Origin: Clostridium fungisolvens
GTDB taxonomy: Bacteria > Bacillota > Clostridia > Clostridiales > Clostridiaceae
Length of the DNA: 64,000 bases
Direction: 5' to 3'
Assembly: GCF_014193895.1 (NCBI RefSeq)
Contig: NZ_BLZR01000001.1
Coordinates: forward strand, 2,418,001-2,482,000
Part shown: positions 8,734 through 18,455 of the stretch, one piece after another
Layout of the letters: every line of letters starts with the position of its first letter
Position numbering within the stretch: the first letter of the stretch is position 1
Translations under genes and position numbers: made by a program
Notes under the pieces: model-generated
What the model was told of the DNA's origin: nothing
What the model saw: only the letters and a program-made list of their open reading frames with translations
The model's database searches: none

Positions 8734-9657
8734 GCTTGTCTGTATTCTCCTCACTTCCATAGTTCAAAAAGCTGAGAAAAAAACATTTTGCACTTTCAAA
8801 TCCTGCAACTATAGTGTATAATTTCCTAGTAAACATTTTCATTTTCGTTAAAAAAATATTTATTTTCACTATTATTGTTTTTTCATTTGTTTCTTCCTTA
8901 ATTATATTATAACTCGTATAAATATTAAGTCAATGCTTTATTTCAAATTTATTTAAAATATTTTATGTTTTACTAAATTAATTATATAAAACTTCTACTT
9001 ATATATTATTAATATCAGTATTTAACCATATTTAATTTAGATCGTTTTAAATACAACCTTCTTAAACCTAATCTTATCTTATATCTTAAGCCTTTTTACA
9101 ATATCTATTAAGGCCCAGTCTCACAAACTTTCAACAAAACTCATTAATTTAAATTTCTTTTAAAATATACTAAGATATAATTTTAAACTTTAATGAAATA
9201 ATAGAACATAATTTGAATATGAAAGCTATCTTTTAAAATCTTCATAGATTAACATTACACAATTTAAAAGCAAAAACCTATTGAAACGCACTAATTATGC
9301 AATACTACGAAAATTAATCATAGTTTCTAATCATATTGAATTTGTTATACTTTAATATTGTATTTGTACGGACATTTATACTATTAATATTACATCATTG
9401 AGCATACAAGTCAATGTTTTCAAAGAAAATATTTTATATTTTTATTTAATTATACCTCTTCATTATATATTAACTTAAAACATATACTATTTTATGTTAT
9501 TTAATTAGCTCTTAAAGGCTTAAATATATATCATTTTAAATTTAGCTTTATCACTTTTCCTTTTCATAAAAGTTATCATATATACTTGTGTAGTACATAA
9601 TCTTTATATTCAGTTCACTCAAACTAAAATTATGTTATGCTTTATTAGAAAATAAAA

Positions 9658-9696
9658 ACTGCTATAATTCATTGGTATCAATAAATTATAGCAGTG
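9658..9696 (-). terminator. Second hairpin downstream of csp
   Basis: ACTGCTATAATT pairs with AATTATAGCAGT; on the minus strand it is followed by TTTTTATTTTC, giving a back-up terminator. Confidence 0.6.
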
Positions 9697-9724
9697 AAAT
9701 TAAAACAACTTATAAGGTTAAGTA

Positions 9725-9763
9725 AAAAAATAAAAAACCCTTAAAGATAAATCTTTAAGGGTT
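9725..9763 (-). terminator. Intrinsic terminator of csp
   Basis: Perfect 13-bp arms (9736-9748, 9751-9763) with a long minus-strand T-run, 14 bp after the stop codon. Confidence 0.85.
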
Positions 9764-9776
9764 AAATATCAACTAA

Positions 9777-9974
9777 TTAAGCTAAAGTGATATTTTCAGC
9801 TTGAGGTCCCTTAGGTCCTTGAGCTACTTCGTAGTTAACTTTTTGACCTTCTTCAAGAGTCTTGTAACCATCTTTTTGGATTTGTGAGAAATGAGCGAAA
9901 ACGTCTTTTCCATCTTCTCCTGTTATAAATCCGTATCCTTTTTCTGCGTTAAACCATTTAACTGTACCAGTCAT
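9777..9974 (-). CDS. Cold-shock protein (CspA/B family)
   Basis: 65 residues, the standard single cold-shock domain. RNP1 'KGYGFIT' and RNP2 'DVFAHF' are intact. It binds single-stranded RNA/DNA and acts as an RNA chaperone in the cytoplasm. ATG 9974 has CGGAGGT upstream. It is monocistronic with its own terminator, and about 260 bp lie before the next gene, enough for the long 5' leader that csp mRNAs usually have. Confidence 0.97.
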   Translation of the reverse strand: MTGTVKWFNAEKGYGFITGEDGKDVFAHFSQIQKDGYKTLEEGQKVNYEVAQGPKGPQAENITLA

Positions 9975-10235
9975 TCTGTGTACCTCCGAAATTTTATTTT
10001 TTTCTTAAACTTCTGTAATAATTCACAATAAAATTTCGATGTCCTCATAATAATAAGCACTAATTGAAATATATTTGTGTTACATTATTTACGTTTCATT
10101 TAAGTTACATACTTATAATAACATTAATATTTACATAAATCAACCTCTTATTTTTAATTCCAGTAATAAAATCTAATTTTTATTGTAAAAACAGTTCTCA
10201 AACCCTGGTGTACACCTTTATGCAATAAAAGCTAA

Positions 10236-11360
10236 TCAGTCTGTTATAGGAAACCATCCAGGAGCATTTATAATATTTTCCCAAAGAACTTCAGGTATAT
10301 CCAATATATTTTTATCTTTTTTACTTATAGAAGTGCGTATATCATCAACTTTATCATCTTTAACCTTTTCCGACCACTCAGGCTCCATTATTAACTCTCT
10401 TCCTAATGCTAAGAATTCTATTCCGCTGTCTAGCGCCTTTAGTGCTTCATCAGGAGTATGGATAGATCCCACTCCTATAAGTGGCACTCTTCCTTTAATC
10501 TTATCTTTAATCCTCAATATAGTTGGCGCTGTTATTGCGCTATCTCTAATCGAACCTTGCCAAAAGTTATTTAATGATACATGTAAATAGCTTAAGTCTT
10601 GTTTTGATAGTACATCTACAAATGTCAAAGTGTCATCTAAAGTTATCCCAGGACTTTCTAACTCTTCAGGGGAAAAGCGATACCCAACAATGAAATCACT
10701 TTTTCCTTCGGCTTTTACTGCTTTTTTCACTTCTGCAATTACAGCTAAAGGAAAATTCATTCTTTTTTCAATAGTTCCTCCCCAATTATCATTTCTTCTA
10801 TTTGAGTGAGGTGAGAAAAATTGCTGAATTAGGTAGGTGTTAGCTCCATGTATTTCAACACCATCAAATCCGGCTAAAATAGCCCTTCTTGTAGTCTCAC
10901 CAAAAGCTTTTATGGTGTTATCTATCTCCATGGCTGTCATTTCTCTTGGTGTAATAGCCCCAGCTCTAACTGGCGCAACGGCACTTGCGCTTAGAGTTTC
11001 CCCATTTGGGATTTCATTTGGTAACGCCATTCTTCCTGCATGAAAAATTTGAAGTATTGCTAAAGCACCTTCTCCTTTAATAGTTTCTGCAAGTAACTTT
11101 AAACTAGGTAGGAATTCATCTGAATAAGCTGCAAATTGCCCTGAAAACCCTTTACCAGATGGAGTAACATATGTTGTCGCTGTTATTACCATACCAACAT
11201 TTTTAGCTCTTCTTTTATAATACAATATTTCTGCTTCGGAAACATTACCGTTCAATTGACCAGCAAAAGTAGTCATTGGAGACATTACAATTGGATTCTT
11301 AACTGTTTTTCCCCATGAAAGTTCCCTCGATTCAAATAGCTTTTCATACTTTGAGTTCAA
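10236..11360 (-). CDS. NADH:flavin oxidoreductase (Old Yellow Enzyme family)
   Basis: About 374 residues, one TIM barrel with FMN. Landmarks: 'NPIVMSPMTTFAG' near the start, 'FDGVEIHGANTYLIQQFFSP' with the substrate-binding HxxN (His-Gly-Ala-Asn), and 'GVGSIHTPDEALKALDSG' phosphate loop. It reduces activated C=C bonds with NAD(P)H; the physiological substrate is unknown. The start is taken as TTG 11360, because AAAGGGTGAT sits just before it and the family begins 'NSKYEKLFE'; the ATG 12 codons upstream has no ribosome binding site. Single gene. Confidence 0.88.
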   Translation of the reverse strand: MNSKYEKLFESRELSWGKTVKNPIVMSPMTTFAGQLNGNVSEAEILYYKRRAKNVGMVITATTYVTPSGKGFSGQFAAYSDEFLPSLKLLAETIKGEGALAILQIFHAGRMALPNEIPNGETLSASAVAPVRAGAITPREMTAMEIDNTIKAFGETTRRAILAGFDGVEIHGANTYLIQQFFSPHSNRRNDNWGGTIEKRMNFPLAVIAEVKKAVKAEGKSDFIVGYRFSPEELESPGITLDDTLTFVDVLSKQDLSYLHVSLNNFWQGSIRDSAITAPTILRIKDKIKGRVPLIGVGSIHTPDEALKALDSGIEFLALGRELIMEPEWSEKVKDDKVDDIRTSISKKDKNILDIPEVLWENIINAPGWFPITD

Positions 11361-11639
11361 AAAAATCACCCTTTCTCTATAAATATCTTTTATCATTTCT
11401 TTGGTATTATTTTACTACTATTTTAGATAAGTGCAAATTATTTTTTATTAATAATTAATATTCTTCTCAATTGAATTCAATATACACCCCATTATATAAT
11501 TCCCCAATTATATATCTTTATACTTTATCATTGAATTTTTATTTTTTGTATATACATGTTATAATTGTATTAAAATGTTTTTAGTTATATTGTGATTCAA
11601 TATTTAATAGTGTTTATAATATTAAGGAGCTTAAAGATT

Positions 11640-12341
11640 ATGTTTGATAAAAAATCTCAATGGAATGAAAACCAAGCCACATTAAGATCATTTCTATTGG
11701 ATAACAGCAAATTTGAAACGGCAATTAAATTATGCCTAGATCAGCACTCCATGGTACATCTTTCAGAAATGTCATCTATAACAACGAATAGTTTTGAGGA
11801 TGATTTATGGGAAAGCTTAGATGAAACTTGTTTGAGAACCGCTACTAACGAGAAAGGTAGAACTATTTTATATGGTTTGTGGCATTCTGCAAGAATTGAG
11901 GATATAACAATGAATATTCTTGTAGCTGGTGATGAACAGGTAATTAATACTGAAAATTGGCTTAGAAGGACGTGCTCTCCAATTTGTACTACTGGGAATG
12001 AACTTAACACAATAGAAATTTTGGAATTCAGCAAAAACTTAGAGATAAATGAACTCTGCAACTATAGGATAGCTGTAGGAAGAAAATCTCAGCAAATTAT
12101 TAGAAATCTTAAATTTACAGATTTAAAAAGAAAGTTTTCTAAAGAATCACTAAGTAGAATTATTGAACAAAAAGCTGTATCCAATCTTCCTGAGGCAAGT
12201 TGGCTTATTGACTTTTGGAGTAAAAAAACTGTTTCAGGTATCCTGCTTATGCCCGTTACACGACATCATATAGTTCATATAAACGAATGCTTTAAAGCAA
12301 AAAATAAATACCTAAAAGGTATAAAAAAGCCATTACTTTGA
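11640..12341 (+). CDS. DinB-like four-helix protein
   Basis: 233 residues from ATG 11640, which follows AAGGAG. Features of the DinB/YfiT superfamily are the His in 'YGLWHSARIED' and the C-terminal 'TRHHIVHINE', which would form the metal-binding His cluster of the helical bundle. Members are thiol transferases or of unknown function; nothing here tells which. Its end overlaps a bidirectional terminator shared with the convergent chemoreceptor gene. Confidence 0.65.
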   Translation: MFDKKSQWNENQATLRSFLLDNSKFETAIKLCLDQHSMVHLSEMSSITTNSFEDDLWESLDETCLRTATNEKGRTILYGLWHSARIEDITMNILVAGDEQVINTENWLRRTCSPICTTGNELNTIEILEFSKNLEINELCNYRIAVGRKSQQIIRNLKFTDLKRKFSKESLSRIIEQKAVSNLPEASWLIDFWSKKTVSGILLMPVTRHHIVHINECFKAKNKYLKGIKKPLL

Positions 12342-12371
12342 TATTGTCAGCATATCAAAATAATGACTTTT
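12325..12371. terminator. Bidirectional terminator
   Basis: A 20-bp stem with two mismatches and AAAA/TTTT flanks on both sides. It overlaps the last codons of the DinB-like gene and ends 3 bp before the MCP stop. Confidence 0.8.
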
Positions 12372-12373
12372 AA

Positions 12374-13207
12374 TTAAAGCTTTCTAGCTAATTGATCTAA
12401 AACACTCGCGTTAGCACTTAATTCTTGAATTGAAGCTGATATTTCTTCAAAAGCTGCTGCCTGTGACTCAAAGATAGTGCTCGTGTCACTGACTTTAGTC
12501 GAAATCTTTCCAACTGATCCTTCAATCTTAGTAAGCACACCATTTATCTTTTTTATTGACTCGCTGCTTGAAGCTGATAATTTTCTAATCTCTTGTGCTA
12601 CTACTCCAAATCCCTTACCTAGATCTCCAGCTCTTGCAGCTTCAATGGCCGCATTTATACCTAATAAATTAGTTTGGTGAGAAACATTTTCTACAAATCT
12701 TAAAATTTCATCTGTCCCTTTTGTACTTTCTTTTGCAACCTTTACCTCACTTAAAATTTCACTATTAGAATTAACAACTTTCTGCACTCCTTCTGTTAAA
12801 CTTTGAATAGATGCAGAAATCTGTTCAAGTGAAGCCGCTACCGCCTCTGAGGTTGAAAGAACTTTATTTCTTTTTTCTAAAGATTTACCAACCACAATTG
12901 AACCAATTACTTTATTATTATCATTCTTTATAGGAATTGCATATGATTTAAAAGGTACTCCATATACTTCCTTCGGAACATCCATTATAACAGTTCTCCC
13001 GGAACTAATTGCTTTATGTATTGCTCCACCGTTAGGAATTATGTCGCCTACTTTTCCTCTAATATGTAAATTACTGCAGTTTTCAATTAACAAATATTTA
13101 TCTTCATCGGTAATAGCAAAAGATGCTTCATCATCAAATAAAACCATTAAATATGGTAGTATCCTGTTAAATGCTTCTAGCACTTCATTTTCTGATATTT
13201 TCAACAT
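12374..13207 (-). CDS. Soluble methyl-accepting chemotaxis protein
   Basis: 277 residues with no transmembrane helix. Residues 1-125 form a sensory domain of unknown ligand ('GGAIHKAISSGRTVIM', 'YAIPIKNDNNKVIGSIVVG'). The C-terminal half is a short MCP signalling helix pair with the conserved tip 'NLLGINAAIEAARAGDLGKG' that contacts CheA and CheW. Start ATG 13207 is chosen for its GGGGGAT ribosome binding site; an upstream frame extension lacks one. It would report a cytoplasmic signal to the chemotaxis kinase. Confidence 0.9.
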   Translation of the reverse strand: MLKISENEVLEAFNRILPYLMVLFDDEASFAITDEDKYLLIENCSNLHIRGKVGDIIPNGGAIHKAISSGRTVIMDVPKEVYGVPFKSYAIPIKNDNNKVIGSIVVGKSLEKRNKVLSTSEAVAASLEQISASIQSLTEGVQKVVNSNSEILSEVKVAKESTKGTDEILRFVENVSHQTNLLGINAAIEAARAGDLGKGFGVVAQEIRKLSASSSESIKKINGVLTKIEGSVGKISTKVSDTSTIFESQAAAFEEISASIQELSANASVLDQLARKL

Positions 13208-13379
13208 AATAAATCCCCCTAATGATTTCTTATATGTCACATATAATATTTCGTGTATAAACAGTAAAACTTTAACATCTATTCTTCTGATTACTCGTTT
13301 TATGTTAAATACATAATTAAATTTATAAAATTATTAAACAATATTTATTTAAAATTATACTGTTTATCATTTAGTACTT

Positions 13380-13796
13380 TTAAGAAAAGTAACTCTTAAT
13401 CTTTAAAATTATATATGTAATAAGAAAGACCCAAAGAAGTACTATTACAACAGCAAATAAATAACTTTTCTTCTTTATCTTATCATACTGTCTTTCAGCA
13501 TCTACTCGACACTCGTCCATAACGTTCTTTGGTATAAGTCTAACAGCTAAAGCTATTCCTAAAGGAAGAATTATCAGATCATCAAGAAAACCTAAAACAG
13601 GAATAAAATCCGGTATAAGATCTATCGGACTTAATGCATATGCAACTACAACCATAATAATTATTTTCGTATATATTGGAATATCTTTTCTTTTATAAGC
13701 CAAGTATAAGGCACCAATTTCTTTTTTTAGCTTCTTACCTTTACCAGTAAATTTTCTTATAGAAGTTCCTAATCCCCTTGAAAGTTTTCTAATCAT
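13380..13796 (-). CDS. DUF1232 (YkvA-like) membrane protein
   Basis: 138 residues from ATG 13796 (GGGAGGAATC upstream). The DUF1232 core is 'YALSPIDLIPDFIPVLGFLD', followed by a membrane segment; the C-terminal 25 residues form another. The N-terminus is very basic. Function of the family is unknown. No obvious operon partner. Confidence 0.8.
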   Translation of the reverse strand: MIRKLSRGLGTSIRKFTGKGKKLKKEIGALYLAYKRKDIPIYTKIIIMVVVAYALSPIDLIPDFIPVLGFLDDLIILPLGIALAVRLIPKNVMDECRVDAERQYDKIKKKSYLFAVVIVLLWVFLITYIILKIKSYFS

Positions 13797-14014
13797 GATT
13801 CCTCCCAATTTTGCATCATTAATATTCATATTTTAATTAGTATAATTATAATAAACAGCTTTCCAATTGTAAAATTTTCTTTTATGGAATAATTTAGACA
13901 TAAAATGTGATTTTATTACAAATACTTATGTTAAGAAATATAGATTTATCACTTCAATTTAAAAACGCATTTTATGAAAAAGTGATTCATCTATATATAG
14001 TAGGAGGTGATACT

Positions 14015-15316
14015 GTGCATTTTATAATGAATCTCTTCGATAGTTATAGTTACGTCATTTTATTTATAAGTTTGACCTTAGAGCTTATTGCGTTTCCTCT
14101 TCCAGGAGAAATAATGATGACTTACTGTGGTTTTCTAATATATGAATCTAAACTTAATCTCACACTAAGTGTTTTATCAGCAACCTTAGGTGTAATACTA
14201 GGTATAACTATATCCTATCTAATAGGAAATAAATTCGGCATTGAGTTTATTAATAAATATTTTTCATACTTTCATATTGATAAAAAGAACTTAGAGAAAC
14301 CATCAAATTGGTTCAATTCCTATGGAAATAACTTATTGCTCTTCTCATATTTCATTCCAGGGGTTAGGCATATTACAGGATATTTTTCTGGCATAACTAA
14401 AATATCCTATAAAAAGTTTGCTATAAATGCATATACTGGTGCATTAATTTGGACTATTACCTTTATATCATTAGGTATATTTTTAGGTCCAAATTGGCAA
14501 AAACTTGATAGCTACATGTCAAAATATATGTCCTACATTTTTCTTATATTGCTTATGATTATTGGAAGTATATATTCATATAAAAATCATGGATTTAAAC
14601 TGGCAAAATTTAGTTATAAAATACTTAACAATACATTTATATATATATATTCCTTCGCCAGAAATCGTAATGTTATGAGTATATTAACTCTCGCACTAAT
14701 AGGAATTTTTGCACTGATAGTAGGAATAATTCAAGACTATATAACCTCTGATTTAAATCAATTTAATTTAGTAGCAACATATTATATCAAGGATATTTTT
14801 TCAAATAGTTTATCAAAGTTTATTACTATTTTTACATTATTAACTTCAGATACATTTATAATTATTTTAATATTTATTGTGGCTATGTTAATACTTAAAA
14901 AAAGTTCTACTCCAGGGCTTGAACTTCAATTTCTATTTACTACTATAATTGGAGGAGAAATATTATGTATATCCTTGAATACCATATTTAAGCGGTTGAA
15001 CCCAATATCAAACTACTATAGTAATATAGACTACACCTTCCCTAGTCATGAAGGTTTAATTTCAATTGTTGCATATGGTTTTTCAACCTTTGTAATATTA
15101 AAATACATAAAAAAATATTTATCAGCTGCAATTTTAATCACGCTAACCTTATTAATATGTTTATTATGTGGAATTTCGCCTATTTTATCTAATATAGAAA
15201 ATCCAAGTTCAATTTATAATGGATATGTTTTCGGATTAGTATGGCTTACAATAAATCTAGTCTTACTGGATATATATACAATTATAAATAACAATCCTAA
15301 GTTATCTAACTCGTAA
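14015..15316 (+). CDS. DedA-family protein fused to a degenerate PAP2-like domain
   Basis: 433 residues from GTG 14015, which stands 7 nt after AGGAGG. Residues 1-205 are DedA/SNARE-associated: 'FPLPGEIMMTYCGF', 'GNKFG', 'SYFIPGVRHITGYFSG'. Residues 250-433 are a multi-span PAP2-like domain with 'FKRLNP' and 'TFPSHEG' in place of the usual KX6RP and PSGH. In the third motif the catalytic Arg, His and Asp appear replaced ('SPILSNIENPSSIYNG'). DedA-PAP2 fusions are known and thought to act in membrane lipid turnover or flipping. Here the phosphatase half may be inactive (inference from motif alignment by eye). Confidence 0.82.
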   Translation: MHFIMNLFDSYSYVILFISLTLELIAFPLPGEIMMTYCGFLIYESKLNLTLSVLSATLGVILGITISYLIGNKFGIEFINKYFSYFHIDKKNLEKPSNWFNSYGNNLLLFSYFIPGVRHITGYFSGITKISYKKFAINAYTGALIWTITFISLGIFLGPNWQKLDSYMSKYMSYIFLILLMIIGSIYSYKNHGFKLAKFSYKILNNTFIYIYSFARNRNVMSILTLALIGIFALIVGIIQDYITSDLNQFNLVATYYIKDIFSNSLSKFITIFTLLTSDTFIIILIFIVAMLILKKSSTPGLELQFLFTTIIGGEILCISLNTIFKRLNPISNYYSNIDYTFPSHEGLISIVAYGFSTFVILKYIKKYLSAAILITLTLLICLLCGISPILSNIENPSSIYNGYVFGLVWLTINLVLLDIYTIINNNPKLSNS

Positions 15317-15328
15317 TAAACCGTAAGC

Positions 15329-15362
15329 AAAAAACTCTGCTTGATTCTAAGCAGAGTTTTTA
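15329..15362. terminator. Bidirectional terminator
   Basis: AAAACTCTGCTT and AAGCAGAGTTTT around GATTCT; T-runs on both strands. Shared by the DedA gene and the convergent DUF6062 gene. Confidence 0.85.
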
Positions 15363-15383
15363 ATACACTAAAATTCATTTGAT

Positions 15384-16109
15384 TTAATAATTTCCCAAAA
15401 TTTTTTGAAGAGCTCTTTGTATAGAATCCTTAGAGGTTCCCCATGGTTTATCAGCATTTAGATAATCAAATTTTTTAATAAACCATTGAAGTTCTTCTTG
15501 AAGTCTTTCTAAATTTTTCAAATATATCTCATTGGTAACTTCATACATGTCATCTAAGCCTTTCATTTCGGTTGATTCCTCTAACTCATTAATCATATTT
15601 ATATAATGGTTACTGCAAAACCCCCTAGAATCTTTATAAAGCCTTCTGAAATCCATGTCCTTTTTCCAAAGTTCAATGGTTACCTTAATATTATCATTGT
15701 TGTTTTCATCAAGTTTACTACATATAAAACATTCATAGTTTGCTTTTCCATTTAAAGTTCTACTAGGATTTTTTGATAAAGACAATAGTTTCTTAACTAC
15801 TGAATTATGGTTTTTTTGTAGGCTTTTATTTTTATGCAATTTTTTCTTTTCCTCATTTATTATTTTATCTAACATTATTGCTAAGCCTAATTTATCACTA
15901 CCTCTATTTAATTTTTCAATATGATTTTCACAAAACTTATGCTCATTTCCTATTTTAGGATAAAAATCAATATCCATTATTCTTTCACCTAAAATAGAAT
16001 GTATAAGCTGTTTCTCATATTTTTCTTCAATAACACAAAACGGGCATTCAGCCAATTTATTTTCGAAAGTCTCATAAATTTTTATCTCTTCAATCTTTAA
16101 TTTTTTCAT
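15384..16109 (-). CDS. DUF6062-like Cys/His-rich protein
   Basis: 241 residues, soluble. Two similar halves each carry a CxxC and a CxxH: 'CPFC' with 'FCENH' in the first, 'CFIC' with 'FCSNH' in the second. Together they suggest two metal-binding modules. I recognise the family as the uncharacterised DUF6062, often seen in Clostridia; function unknown. Start ATG 16109 follows AAGGGAGAG. Its neighbour upstream on the same strand is a dehydratase activase, but a terminator separates them. Confidence 0.6.
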   Translation of the reverse strand: MKKLKIEEIKIYETFENKLAECPFCVIEEKYEKQLIHSILGERIMDIDFYPKIGNEHKFCENHIEKLNRGSDKLGLAIMLDKIINEEKKKLHKNKSLQKNHNSVVKKLLSLSKNPSRTLNGKANYECFICSKLDENNNDNIKVTIELWKKDMDFRRLYKDSRGFCSNHYINMINELEESTEMKGLDDMYEVTNEIYLKNLERLQEELQWFIKKFDYLNADKPWGTSKDSIQRALQKILGNY

Positions 16110-16313
16110 AAACTCTCCCTTAATATACCTATAATACAAATCATATTTTAAAATATAGATAAACTTTTTAAAAAATCATAAATAAAAAACATATTTACAT
16201 ATTTTAAATTATAACTCATTTATATTAAAAGATTTAGTTGTTTTTACCTTTTATTATCTATTGATAAGCTTTATAAAACATTTAAAAACTATATTCAATT
16301 ATTTAGCGTTATA

Positions 16314-16353
16314 AAAGCATAGGTGCTGAAAACCTGAAATTTTCAGCACCTAT
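16314..16353 (-). terminator. Terminator after the activase gene
   Basis: Perfect 14-bp arms (ATAGGTGCTGAAAA and its complement, 16319-16332 with 16340-16353). The minus strand continues GCTTTTAT. Confidence 0.75.
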
Positions 16354-16418
16354 ACTCTACTATTAAGAATAATAGTAATTATTTATACAGCATCAATTTA
16401 ATACATATCAAATTAATG

Positions 16419-17375
16419 CTATATGGCTTTCTTGCTACTCCATTTACCACATCTATCTCCGAAACATCCAATAGTACTTTCATTTTCATTAATTCTAACA
16501 ACCTCACACCTATTAGGGCATCCTTCGCACTCAAAGCTTTTAGATATAAATTTACTATCAGCAAGATTAAATCCTTTAAAGTTAGTCTTCCCACTCTTTT
16601 CAACAGAGGCTTTTGCTATAAGTGCAGCACCTATAGCCCCCATCATATTATAGTGCTCTGGCACAAAGATCTCAAACCCTAGCGAACTTTCGAAAGCAGC
16701 TTTCATGCCTTTATTTGCTGCTACTCCGCCTTGAAAGAACACCTTTGATTCAATATCTTTTCCTTTTCCTATATTATTTAAGTAGTTTCTTACCAATGCA
16801 TCACATAAGCCTCTTATAATATCAGAATCATTATATCCCAGCTGCTGTTTATGTATCATATCAGATTCTGCAAATACAGCACATCTTCCTGCTATTCTAA
16901 CAGGTGTTGTAGACTTAAGTGCGTATTCACCAAATTCTTCTATAGGAATATCTAGTCTTTCTGCTTGCCTATCAAGAAATGAACCAGTACCTGCAGCACA
17001 TACTGTATTCATTGCAAAATCAGAAACCACTCCATTTTTTAAAACGATTATTTTTGAATCTTGACCACCAATCTCAATTATAGTCCTTACGTCTTTATCA
17101 ATTTCTAGAGCTGCTACTGCATGTGCTGTTATCTCATTTTTTATTGCATCAGCACCTATTAGCGTTGATGCAATATGCCTGCCACTTCCAGTGGTTCCTG
17201 CAGCATTTACCTCTATTCCATTATATTTTTCTTTAAGAATCTTAAAGCCTTGCTGAATAGCATTTATTGGTCTTCCCTTAGTCCTTAAATACAGTTTTTC
17301 TATTACATTCATTTTATCATCAATAAGCACTAAATCAGTACTTACAGAACCTACATCTACGCCAAGGTAGTACAT
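16419..17375 (-). CDS. 2-hydroxyacyl-CoA dehydratase activase (HgdC/BadF family ATPase)
   Basis: 318 residues of the ASKHA ATPase fold: 'GVDVGSVSTDLVLID' (phosphate-1), 'EIGGQDSKI', 'TVCAAGTGSFLD' and 'FQGGVAANKGM'. The cluster-binding Cys is in 'NTVCAAG'; further Cys are in the C-terminal 'ECEGCPNRCEV'. Family members use ATP to push one electron into a 2-hydroxyacyl-CoA dehydratase or a double-cubane protein. It overlaps the next gene upstream by 19 bp, so the three genes 19346 to 16419 are one operon. No HgdA/HgdB dehydratase pair is in the window, so the target is unknown. Confidence 0.88.
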   Translation of the reverse strand: MYYLGVDVGSVSTDLVLIDDKMNVIEKLYLRTKGRPINAIQQGFKILKEKYNGIEVNAAGTTGSGRHIASTLIGADAIKNEITAHAVAALEIDKDVRTIIEIGGQDSKIIVLKNGVVSDFAMNTVCAAGTGSFLDRQAERLDIPIEEFGEYALKSTTPVRIAGRCAVFAESDMIHKQQLGYNDSDIIRGLCDALVRNYLNNIGKGKDIESKVFFQGGVAANKGMKAAFESSLGFEIFVPEHYNMMGAIGAALIAKASVEKSGKTNFKGFNLADSKFISKSFECEGCPNRCEVVRINENESTIGCFGDRCGKWSSKKAI

Positions 17376-18454
17376 CTCATCTTTCTCCTTTCAAGTAAAT
17401 CTACAAATGCTTCTATTCTTGTGACATATCCTGCTTCTCCAGTCATCTCATCAACCACTAAAGACATTATAGGAAAGTCTTTATCACTGGATATCTTAGG
17501 CAAAATAGCTTTTGAAACAATCTCAGGCATACACCCCATTGGAAAAATTTGAATAGCTCCATCACATCCATCTTCATAAGCTAAAACTGCTTCACCAATA
17601 CATTCTCTCGCATGCCCTCCAATATAAAGAGGTAGATACTCTTTAGACCCTTTTCTTATATCTAGAGAATTTAATTTAGTTGGGACAAGTGCTGTATTTT
17701 TTACCCACCAACTCGGAGTTAACCTTCTTATTGTTGAAACTCCATAATCCATTAACTTATCTTCAATGTATAAATTGGAAAACGGTTCTATTACAGTATA
17801 TATCTCTCCTATTATTGCAATCTTAATTGGATTCTTTTTATCATCTATAGGTACATTATCTAATTGCTTTTTATAATCTAAAAGGAGTTTTATCATTTGG
17901 GATGGATTTGAAGTTCTTAGAGCCTCCGCCTTACATTTATGCAGCAATTTCTTACAAGTACCAGTTTCTTCTTCAAAACCAGCAAGATAGTGTGCTTTTG
18001 CTTCTACTTCATCAACCAACTTAACCACTCTTAAAGCATCGTACAATACCCTTATTTTCTCAAAAGCATTTTTTTCACTCACCGATGATATTTTGCTAAG
18101 TCTAGCAAATAGTTCTTTGATCCCTATTTCTTTTGGAGCATCTATAACTATAAAATCTAAATCATGACCAAGCTTTTTAAGTAGATTCATCTGCATCTCG
18201 CAGTATTCTCCAAATCTACAAGGCCCACAGCTTCCAGTTATTATTACAGTGTCTGCCCCTTGCTCAATTGCCTCAATATAGTTTCCAATCATAATTTTAA
18301 ATGGAAGGCATATCTCTTCTGGTGAGTGCAATGCACCTATTTCAAGAGAAGATTTGCTACTCTGATTAGGTATCACATAATCAATACCAAGACCATCAAA
18401 TAATGCTTTAGCTGCAAGATATACATTGCCCATATGCGGAAATGTTATTTTCAA
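17357..18454 (-). CDS. Activase-related, Cys-rich HgdB-like protein
   Basis: 365 residues. It carries a Cys cluster 'GSCGPCRFGEYCEMQ' (about residue 80) and 'SPEEICLPFK', resembling the Fe-S-binding subunits related to 2-hydroxyacyl-CoA dehydratases. Such segments are often fused to the activase in one long protein; here they are split. It overlaps the activase by 19 bp and lies 1 bp from the upstream gene, so it is translationally coupled. Likely partner or substrate of the activase; reaction unknown. Confidence 0.75.
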   Translation of the reverse strand: MKITFPHMGNVYLAAKALFDGLGIDYVIPNQSSKSSLEIGALHSPEEICLPFKIMIGNYIEAIEQGADTVIITGSCGPCRFGEYCEMQMNLLKKLGHDLDFIVIDAPKEIGIKELFARLSKISSVSEKNAFEKIRVLYDALRVVKLVDEVEAKAHYLAGFEEETGTCKKLLHKCKAEALRTSNPSQMIKLLLDYKKQLDNVPIDDKKNPIKIAIIGEIYTVIEPFSNLYIEDKLMDYGVSTIRRLTPSWWVKNTALVPTKLNSLDIRKGSKEYLPLYIGGHARECIGEAVLAYEDGCDGAIQIFPMGCMPEIVSKAILPKISSDKDFPIMSLVVDEMTGEAGYVTRIEAFVDLLERRKMRCTTLA

Positions 18455-18455
18455 G

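Larger units (their letters stand above)
8597..9657. other. 1.06-kb non-coding, AT-rich region upstream of araN
   Basis: No ORF longer than about 20 codons has a ribosome binding site here. The first 150 bp next to araN hold two inverted repeats, listed separately. The rest (about 8.9-9.65 kb) shows no recognisable gene, RNA or repeat; it could hold a small RNA that cannot be seen by eye. Confidence 0.5.

Noticed and set aside
8836..8849. Possible CcpA cre site upstream of araN (minus TGAAAATGTTTACT)
   Set aside because: Two mismatches at conserved positions, including the central CG; too weak to claim.
16379..16682. Several ORFs of 74-88 codons in other frames around the activase gene end
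   Set aside because: They overlap the well-supported activase frame and have no ribosome binding site.
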